Assembly: GCF_003390885.1 (NCBI RefSeq)
Contig: NZ_QMEL01000006.1
Location: forward strand, 122,281-186,280
Direction of reading: 5' to 3'
Source: Pelagibacterium sediminicola
Lineage (GTDB): Bacteria; Pseudomonadota; Alphaproteobacteria; Rhizobiales; Devosiaceae
DNA: 64,000 nucleotides
Shown here: positions 58,652-64,000 of the stretch, in pieces
How the letters are laid out: each line of letters starts with the position of its first letter
Numbering within the stretch: the stretch's first letter is position 1
The notes under the pieces: generated by a model
What the model was told of the DNA's origin: nothing
The model's database searches: none
Seen by the model: the letters and a program-made list of their open reading frames with translations, nothing else
Made by a program: the position numbers and the translations under genes

Positions 58652-59295
58652 TGACATTGGCTAACCCTCTACCTGCCGCTGACTTCGCTGACCGGTTCAA
58701 GGTTCAGGACATTCGTTTCGTTCAGTCCTTCAATCAGCAGCGCTCGATGACGGCGGGCGGCAACACAGGCTACGCTGATCGGGCCGTGTCGCTGTGGGCC
58801 GCAGAGATCACCACCGAGGTCATGTCCAACGCCGAGGCGGAAGGCATCATGGCGCTCATCAATTCGAGGGCAGGGGGGCTTAAGACCGTCCTGCTCTACA
58901 ACTGGCGCCTGCCATATCCTGCAACGGACCCGAATGGCTCGATCATCGGGCCGACCGTGCCGGAGATCAACGTCATCACGGATCGGCTGCACGTTTCGTT
59001 CAGCGGTTTCCCGCCCGGCTATCAGATCCCCCTCGGGACGTATTTCGGGGTCGTAAAGAACGGGCTCTATTACCTCGGGCAGTTCGCAGAGGCCCGGACG
59101 GCCAATCCCATCACCGGCGCCGTTGCAAGCGTCGAGATTTGGCCCCCGCTACCCGCCAGCATCGCGAGCGGTGATGACGTGATCATCAGAAAGCCCTGCG
59201 GCAAGTTCCGCATCGTTCCGGGTTCGGCCTATCCGTCAAAAATATCGGGCCTTCATTCCGAGATCAAGCTCAGCGCCGAGCAAACCTACCGGTAA
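58651..59295 (+). CDS. Distal tail protein-like
   Basis: 214 aa from ATG 58651, sharing a base with the tape measure stop. Beta-rich (AVSLWAAEITTEVMSNAEAE, KTVLLYNWRLPYPATDP). Gene order after tape measure suggests distal tail or tail-tip protein. Family not firmly recognised. Confidence 0.7.
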   Translation: MTLANPLPAADFADRFKVQDIRFVQSFNQQRSMTAGGNTGYADRAVSLWAAEITTEVMSNAEAEGIMALINSRAGGLKTVLLYNWRLPYPATDPNGSIIGPTVPEINVITDRLHVSFSGFPPGYQIPLGTYFGVVKNGLYYLGQFAEARTANPITGAVASVEIWPPLPASIASGDDVIIRKPCGKFRIVPGSAYPSKISGLHSEIKLSAEQTYR

Positions 59296-59298
59296 GAC

Positions 59299-59928
59299 AT
59301 GACCTACACGCCTTCGATTATAGCCCAGCTTGAAGCGGGCGAACTGGTGCTGCGCGACTTTCTGGTCGTTGAGGGCCAGACGCTCGGCGGGTCAGCCGTC
59401 ACCTTCGCCTATTGGACAGGTGAGGACAATGTTGCCCAGAACGTAACGCCGCCGGGCGCATCAACGCCGGTCAGTACCAACTTTCGAGGCGCAGGCACCC
59501 TGCTCGACGCGCCGCAGATCGTGGACGTGATCGGGCTTGAGGCGGCAACCGTGACGTTCGATCTGGATCATGCCAGCACGGCCGAAAACTCGCCCATGGA
59601 TATGGTGTTTGGCCACAATATCAGGATCGCGCCGGTCGCCTATTACCAAGGCGTGTTCAATCCGGAAACCTGGCACGTGATCGATGCCCCAATCTTGCTC
59701 TTTTCGGGGCGGGTCGATGGCGCGTCGGTCAATGACGCGGCGGCGGGCGGAGAGGGCGGGCTGGCGCTCGATGTCGTCTCGGCAGCGATTGAACTGACTG
59801 TTACGAACCCGGCGGTCAAATCGCAGGCACAACAGGCTTTGCGTGGCGGGGACGAGTTCAGGAAGTGGGGCGATACCGCTGGCAATTATGAGCGCTGGTG
59901 GGGTCAGGTGAAGGGGAAGGCAGCCTGA
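59299..59928 (+). CDS. Tail tip component
   Basis: 209 aa. LEAGELVLRDFLVVEGQTLG, VIGLEAATVTFDLDHAS, then RGGDEFRKWGDTAGNYERWW. Similar to proteins that sit between distal tail and host-specificity genes. Shares a base with the next gene. Confidence 0.7.
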   Translation: MTYTPSIIAQLEAGELVLRDFLVVEGQTLGGSAVTFAYWTGEDNVAQNVTPPGASTPVSTNFRGAGTLLDAPQIVDVIGLEAATVTFDLDHASTAENSPMDMVFGHNIRIAPVAYYQGVFNPETWHVIDAPILLFSGRVDGASVNDAAAGGEGGLALDVVSAAIELTVTNPAVKSQAQQALRGGDEFRKWGDTAGNYERWWGQVKGKAA

Positions 59929-62357
59929 TGTTCGATCCGTTCAGCTTCCTCATTCAACTGGTCGTCGGCGCAGTTCTTTCCTTCGCGGGAAACCTTCTTC
60001 AGCAGGCGTTCGGGCCGAAGCCCCAACAGGACCGACGTACCGGAACGCGGGGGGCGCGCCAGACCGGCGGTACGGTGCCCAAGAGCTTCCTTGTCGGCAC
60101 CATTGGCGTGCCGGGCAAGTACGAGTACGGGGGTGAGTACGGGTCCAGCGGCGGCGTTCCCAATGTCTTTGCCGTCGATGTCCTGTCCCTCGGCGACCTG
60201 CCGATCGATGGCTTTGCAGGGCTGTACGTCAATGGTGCGGCGGCAACGCTTGCCACGACCGGCGGGGTTGAGCAGGGTTATCCTGTCCCGGAATACAACA
60301 TCGCGGGCGGCAACAAGCTCTGGTGGCGCGGCTATACCGGCACGCAGACGGCGGCAGACAGCTTCCTTGTGAGCAAGTTCGGCGCGCATGCCGAGCGCCC
60401 TTGGACCAGCGCCATGATCGGGCGCGGTGTGCCGTACGTCACCTTCACGAGTTTTTGGCACGAGGAAGTCTGGACCAGGCCGTTTCAGGACTTCATGGTC
60501 GTTTGCCGGGGCCTGCGGCTCTACGATCCGCGCAAGGATTCGACCGCCGGCGGTTCGGGCTCGCACCGTTGGGGGCAGCCTTCGACCTACGAGTTCTCCG
60601 ACAACTCGATGGTCATCATCTACAACATCCTGCGCGGTATCCATTACGAAGGCGAGCACGTCTGGGGCGGGAAGCGGACGGCGGCGCAACTGCCTTATGC
60701 GGTCTGGGTCGCCGCAATGGACGCTTGCGATGAGGTTGTCACGCTCAAAGGTGGCGGGACCGAGAAGCGTTTCCGCGCGGGCCGGGAAATCTTCTTCGAT
60801 GAGCGCCCCCAAGACGTGGTTCAGGAACTGCTCATCGGCGCCAATGCGCGCATCAGCTATTGTTCTGACGGGACCGTTTATGTGTTGGTGGGCGCGCCGG
60901 ATGCGGCGGATGGTGCGCTGACAGATGCAGACGTGCTGGCGACCGAACCACTCGGATCGTTCCCATTCCCGAAATTTGACGATGTGATCAACGGCGCCAC
61001 GGCCAACTATATCGAGCCGTCGCAAGCTTGGGAAATGAAGGATACCGCTCCCTATTACCGGAGCGATCTGGAAGCGCAGGACGGGGGCGAGCGCAAGCCG
61101 CGCGGCCTTGAACTACCGACGACTTTCTCGGGTACACAGGCCCAACGAGTTTTGCAGGCCGTGATCGAGGAAGGCCGTCGCTTCCGCAAGCATGTCGTGG
61201 CGCTGCCCGCCGCCTATGCGCAGTTCCGGCCTTTGCAGGTTCTGGCGTGGTCATCGGACCGGTACGGCTATTCGACCAAGCTATTTCTCATCACGGCCCG
61301 GACCCGCTCACCTTGGGGCTGGGTGGTCCTGGGCCTGCAAGAGATCGATCCGGCGGACCATAGTTGGAACCCGGCGACGGACGAGCGCCCTATCGAGTTC
61401 GCCCCGATCACCAGCAATCGCCCCGCGCCGCAGGTCGTTACGGGTGTTTGGGTCGAGCCCTATATCGGCAAGGACGCGGACGAGAACGAACGCCGCGGCG
61501 GTTACGCGGTCCATTGGCCCACTACGGCAGTCGCGGTCGATGTAGAGCAGGTCAGTATCGTTCATCGCCTCAAGGGTGAAAGCGCGATCCGGTGGACCGG
61601 CGCGATCAACAAGCCCGAAATCCATCTCGGCTCAGCTTCTGTCTTTGAGAGCCTGATCGGCGGGCAGACCTTCGAGGTGAAGGTCACGTATATCTCGGCC
61701 TCGGGCCGCAGGATCGAGGCTTCGGAATGGCTCGAAGTGACGATCCCCAACATCCGGCTCACCCCGCTCGATGTGGAACTCGGCAATATCGCCCGCGACG
61801 TGCTGGACCAAATGGGCATCAAGCCCCGCCAGTTGATCGAGCAGTTCAAGCAGCTTGGCACGCTGCTCGAGGAAGTCGACCGCGAGAACTACACCAAGCG
61901 CGAGGCCCTTTTCCGCGAGATCAGCGTCGAACTGGAAGGGCTGGAGGCGAGCTTTACCGAGATCATTGAGGTGGCGCTGGGTCCAGGCGGTGCGATCGCC
62001 GTTGCTCTGGAAAGCCTCTATGCGGCCATGGGCGGCAACAGTTCTCAGGTCAACATACGATGGGAAGCGGTCGCGGCGCCTTCCGGTTATGCAGCCCGGT
62101 ACGCCATCCAAGCGGCTGTCGATGACGGAACGTTCCGCGCTGCCACGTTCTTCCTCGACGTTCCGGCTGATCCTGGCCAGCCGACGCGCATCGGCCTGAT
62201 GGCGGGACAGACCGCGTTCTTCACCTCTGATGGCACGCCGATTGTGGCGATCAGCGAGGACGGCAAGTTGCGGTCAGCCAATGGCTCATTTGAGGTGGAT
62301 ATGATCACTGGTGATTTGGTGTCCGCCGGAAACTTCAGCTTTGGAGCCCCAGCATGA
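59928..62357 (+). CDS. Tail tip / host-specificity (J-like) protein
   Basis: 809 aa from ATG 59928. An N-terminal membrane-like helix (FDPFSFLIQLVVGAVLSFAG) then a baseplate-hub fold (SFLVGTIGVPGKYEYGGEYG). Middle FATFxS-like beta domains; C-terminal about 640-809 contains a helical stalk (VLDQMGIKPRQLIEQFKQLG) and DUF1983-like end (RIGLMAGQTAFFTSDGTP). Determines receptor contact together with following genes. Confidence 0.85.
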   Translation: MFDPFSFLIQLVVGAVLSFAGNLLQQAFGPKPQQDRRTGTRGARQTGGTVPKSFLVGTIGVPGKYEYGGEYGSSGGVPNVFAVDVLSLGDLPIDGFAGLYVNGAAATLATTGGVEQGYPVPEYNIAGGNKLWWRGYTGTQTAADSFLVSKFGAHAERPWTSAMIGRGVPYVTFTSFWHEEVWTRPFQDFMVVCRGLRLYDPRKDSTAGGSGSHRWGQPSTYEFSDNSMVIIYNILRGIHYEGEHVWGGKRTAAQLPYAVWVAAMDACDEVVTLKGGGTEKRFRAGREIFFDERPQDVVQELLIGANARISYCSDGTVYVLVGAPDAADGALTDADVLATEPLGSFPFPKFDDVINGATANYIEPSQAWEMKDTAPYYRSDLEAQDGGERKPRGLELPTTFSGTQAQRVLQAVIEEGRRFRKHVVALPAAYAQFRPLQVLAWSSDRYGYSTKLFLITARTRSPWGWVVLGLQEIDPADHSWNPATDERPIEFAPITSNRPAPQVVTGVWVEPYIGKDADENERRGGYAVHWPTTAVAVDVEQVSIVHRLKGESAIRWTGAINKPEIHLGSASVFESLIGGQTFEVKVTYISASGRRIEASEWLEVTIPNIRLTPLDVELGNIARDVLDQMGIKPRQLIEQFKQLGTLLEEVDRENYTKREALFREISVELEGLEASFTEIIEVALGPGGAIAVALESLYAAMGGNSSQVNIRWEAVAAPSGYAARYAIQAAVDDGTFRAATFFLDVPADPGQPTRIGLMAGQTAFFTSDGTPIVAISEDGKLRSANGSFEVDMITGDLVSAGNFSFGAPA

Positions 62358-63136
62358 GAGTGATCCGGGGCTTCAAGGATCAGGGCATTGTGGCCTGTTT
62401 TGAAGAGCCAAACACCACCGGCCATCCGCTGGACTTCGATGCGCCGCGCAACGCGCCTGCCAAAAATCCGGCGGCGCATGTCGCCAGCGTTTATTGGCAC
62501 AGCGACTTCTTCCAGTACGAACTGGCGATGCCCCTTCAGACAGTCAGCGTCAGCCACCCCTCACTGGCCGGGCGAGTGCAGGTTTATGGAGGTGATAGTT
62601 TTTGGGTCCAACTCCCGGAGGTTCAGGGTTGGGGGCGGTCCGGCACTGCGGAGCGTACGTTGGTTACTCACAGTCTCGGATATGAGCCGCTGGCGTATGT
62701 TGTGTGGAACGGCCTGTTGGTGACGCCGGGCACCATTGTTCAGACCGAAAGCAATGGCCGAGCCCGCTCGGTCTGCGCTTTCGTTACATCGTCTGTCGTG
62801 GGTCTTTTCGAGACCATGAACAGTTCAAACACGGCACTATCGGCGGTGAGCCGGACCTATCAGGTACTGATATTCCGCCAACCCGCCGCCGATGCCGGGA
62901 AACCCTTATTCGGGCGCGTGGGCAGCGATGTGGTGATTGGCAGGGGCAAGATCGATACGTCGAAGCAATACATGCACGCCGTTGCCCCGGGGGAAACGCC
63001 ATATGTGATTCCCCAAGGCCCAATCGGGGATATCGGAAATGGGCGCGCCCGCATTGCCGTGGGGAGCAACGTGATCACCGAGACAGACTACGTGGGCAGC
63101 TTCACCGGGCCCAGCTTCCTGACAATAGGTGTGTGA
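62354..63136 (+). CDS. Tail fibre/tip-associated protein
   Basis: 260 aa. RVIRGFKDQGIVACFEEPNT then beta-rich. Coupled to the J-like gene by 4 bases. Family not recognised; may bind the tip or be a fibre. Confidence 0.65.
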   Translation: MRVIRGFKDQGIVACFEEPNTTGHPLDFDAPRNAPAKNPAAHVASVYWHSDFFQYELAMPLQTVSVSHPSLAGRVQVYGGDSFWVQLPEVQGWGRSGTAERTLVTHSLGYEPLAYVVWNGLLVTPGTIVQTESNGRARSVCAFVTSSVVGLFETMNSSNTALSAVSRTYQVLIFRQPAADAGKPLFGRVGSDVVIGRGKIDTSKQYMHAVAPGETPYVIPQGPIGDIGNGRARIAVGSNVITETDYVGSFTGPSFLTIGV

Positions 63137-63906
63137 TGGGTAGGGTCTTCAGCGAGGATGGAGATATTCTCGTACGGGACGGCAGCCGCCGGGTATGGGA
63201 CACGAATTATCCGCCAGTGAACTGGATGCCAGCGAGCGCATGGATAACGCTGTCGAACTATGATTTCAGTTATCCCGATTTCAGCAAGGGTGGGGGCTAC
63301 GGTTACGAGAGGTTCACAAACCCCTTCGGCTTCGACTCGGATGCCTGCGTCACCTGCGTGACGATACTCCCGCAATCGTGGGATTCCGGATGGGTTACGG
63401 TAGGCACCGTACCGACGGGCTGCAACGCGATCGACGTGCGCGGCTCGATTGTCCGAACCAAGGCACCCGACGACCTTCTCGGGATCACGGTTCCGATGAA
63501 TGTGCCGAGCGGCAAAGAGGTAAGTTTCCCCGGCGGATGGTGCCGCATCGAGCGCGAATTCAGTTGGAGCCGGACATTTGAATTCAGGCTGAACGGGACC
63601 GCGATCCAGTTCAGGCGACGGCAGTCTACCAGAGCCTCGACCAACAACCCGCCATGGAAGCAGAACTGGTCTGACAGTTTCTATTTTGGCTGGTCTCACT
63701 TCGGCGGCACCGGCGCTGCGGAGGGGGCCCTGGCTGGAATCATACAGCAGAGCGCCGGGGCCATGGGTAGTGGCGCCAGCCGTAAGCGCGGCGGTCCTCT
63801 CGCCTGCTCGATGAGCACCGCAGGTTTTGACTTCTCATCAGCCTATCGCGGCAACTTCACCATCCGTCCCGGCGAGCTATGCCGGGAAATGGGTGACGGG
63901 GTCTGA
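63136..63906 (+). CDS. Probable tail fibre protein
   Basis: 256 aa from ATG 63136, sharing a base with the previous stop. Trp/Tyr/Gly-rich beta structure (ITLSNYDFSYPDFSKGGGYG; SFYFGWSHFGGTGAAEGA). Position suggests fibre or receptor-binding protein. No family recognised. Confidence 0.65.
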   Translation: MGRVFSEDGDILVRDGSRRVWDTNYPPVNWMPASAWITLSNYDFSYPDFSKGGGYGYERFTNPFGFDSDACVTCVTILPQSWDSGWVTVGTVPTGCNAIDVRGSIVRTKAPDDLLGITVPMNVPSGKEVSFPGGWCRIEREFSWSRTFEFRLNGTAIQFRRRQSTRASTNNPPWKQNWSDSFYFGWSHFGGTGAAEGALAGIIQQSAGAMGSGASRKRGGPLACSMSTAGFDFSSAYRGNFTIRPGELCREMGDGV

Positions 63907-63912
63907 AAGGGC

Positions 63913-63968
63913 GGCGTATCGTGGCGGGTGTCGAAGCCTGCCAGAACTTCCCAAAGGAACGATACGCC
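63913..63968 (+). promoter_or_regulatory. Inverted repeat covering a ribosome site
   Basis: GGCGTATCGT (63913-63922) pairs with ACGATACGCC (63959-63968). The right arm touches the ATG at 63969 and covers part of AAGGAAC, the ribosome site. It could hide the start codon region until opened. Confidence 0.6.
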
Positions 63969-64000
63969 ATGAAGAAGACTACAGACATCATCGCCTTTCG
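63969..64000 (+). CDS. Start of a gene cut by the window edge
   Basis: ATG 63969 with AAAGGAAC upstream; product begins MKKTTDIIAF. Too short to identify. Confidence 0.5.
   Translation, partial: MKKTTDIIAF

Larger units (their letters stand above)
15067..64000. mobile_element. Siphovirus-type prophage, right end beyond the window
   Basis: Integrase beside a tRNA fragment, early recombination genes, CI/Cro switch, replication module, terminase, head and tail genes follow in classic order over at least 48.9 kb. Frameshifted tail chaperone plus tape measure point to a long non-contractile tail. No lysis genes, no right att site and no host gene appear before 64000, so the element continues. 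Structural and replication genes are all intact, so the prophage may be inducible. Confidence 0.95.

Noticed and set aside
15000..64000. CRISPR array or insertion sequence
   Set aside because: No regularly spaced repeats and no transposase gene seen; repeats found are operators or hairpins.

Overview
This window is high-GC alphaproteobacterial DNA. The left 15 kb is host chromosome. Its gene order (nrdR-ribD-ribE-ribH-nusB, then bamE/omlA, a ubiquinol-cytochrome c chaperone, a DUF177 gene, plsX-fabH-ihfA-merR) is the standard core arrangement of Hyphomicrobiales. A Devosia-like relative is my best guess, by inference only. The rest of the window, from about 15,067 to the right edge, is one large prophage of siphovirus type integrated at a tRNA-Pro gene. 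Its right end is not in the window.

Host part. 1-3291 is a tightly packed riboflavin and transcription operon (NrdR repressor, RibD, riboflavin synthase, lumazine synthase, NusB). 3711-4907 is an MFS transporter with a near-perfect palindrome just upstream. 4894-9611 holds an outer-membrane lipoprotein on the minus strand and, divergently, the chaperone, DUF177, phospholipid and fatty-acid initiation genes (PlsX, FabH), IHF alpha and a MerR regulator. 9760-13442 is a four-gene siderophore or iron ABC importer with a terminator hairpin between the binding-protein gene and the membrane genes. 13627-14604 is a phosphotransferase. Three palindromic dispersed repeats of two kinds sit in the host intergenic spaces (1547-1680, 3352-3517, 13464-13600).

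Prophage, left (minus-strand) early operon, 23284 down to 15122: many small overlapping genes, a RecT annealase, a NinB-like gene, a DUF1364 gene, an excisionase-like protein and a tyrosine integrase that abuts attL. Several small genes missed by length cut-offs fill its gaps (16461-16571, 19292-19459, 21954-22088). 23972-25345 is an AT-richer minus-strand cassette (HigB-like protein, XRE regulator, unknown protein). 25925-26737 is a CI/LexA-type repressor facing a Cro-like gene at 26840. The same 15-bp operator, TACG-N7-CGTA, occurs at the CI/Cro promoter region and twice at the promoter region of the left operon, which ties both early units to one repressor.

Right early operon, 26840-36021: small membrane proteins, a PP-loop (PAPS-reductase-like) protein, a reverse-strand McrA-like HNH nuclease, a GcrA homologue, an HNH nuclease, a replication organiser, a primase-helicase and an SSB-like protein. 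A cold-shock gene pair (36298-36745) and a DUF3307 membrane protein follow. Structural genes run from 37609 to at least 63906: terminase, portal, head morphogenesis, scaffold, capsid, connectors, tail tube, tail chaperone with a canonical A AAA AAC -1 frameshift site, tape measure, tail tip and fibre-like genes.

The most unusual part is 48,983-56,308. The tail chaperone and tape measure, normally adjacent, are separated by about 7.3 kb of cargo on both strands: a DUF4145 protein, a ribbon-helix-helix/Lar-like/Cys-rich antirestriction-type operon behind a pair of overlapping divergent promoters with evenly spaced CTAG sites, a DUF3102 operon, an AT-richer three-gene cassette with a four-helix membrane protein (54103-55817), and a secreted protein. 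I regard this cargo island as the best place to look for an undescribed defence or exclusion system. No lysis genes and no right attachment site are visible before the window ends.
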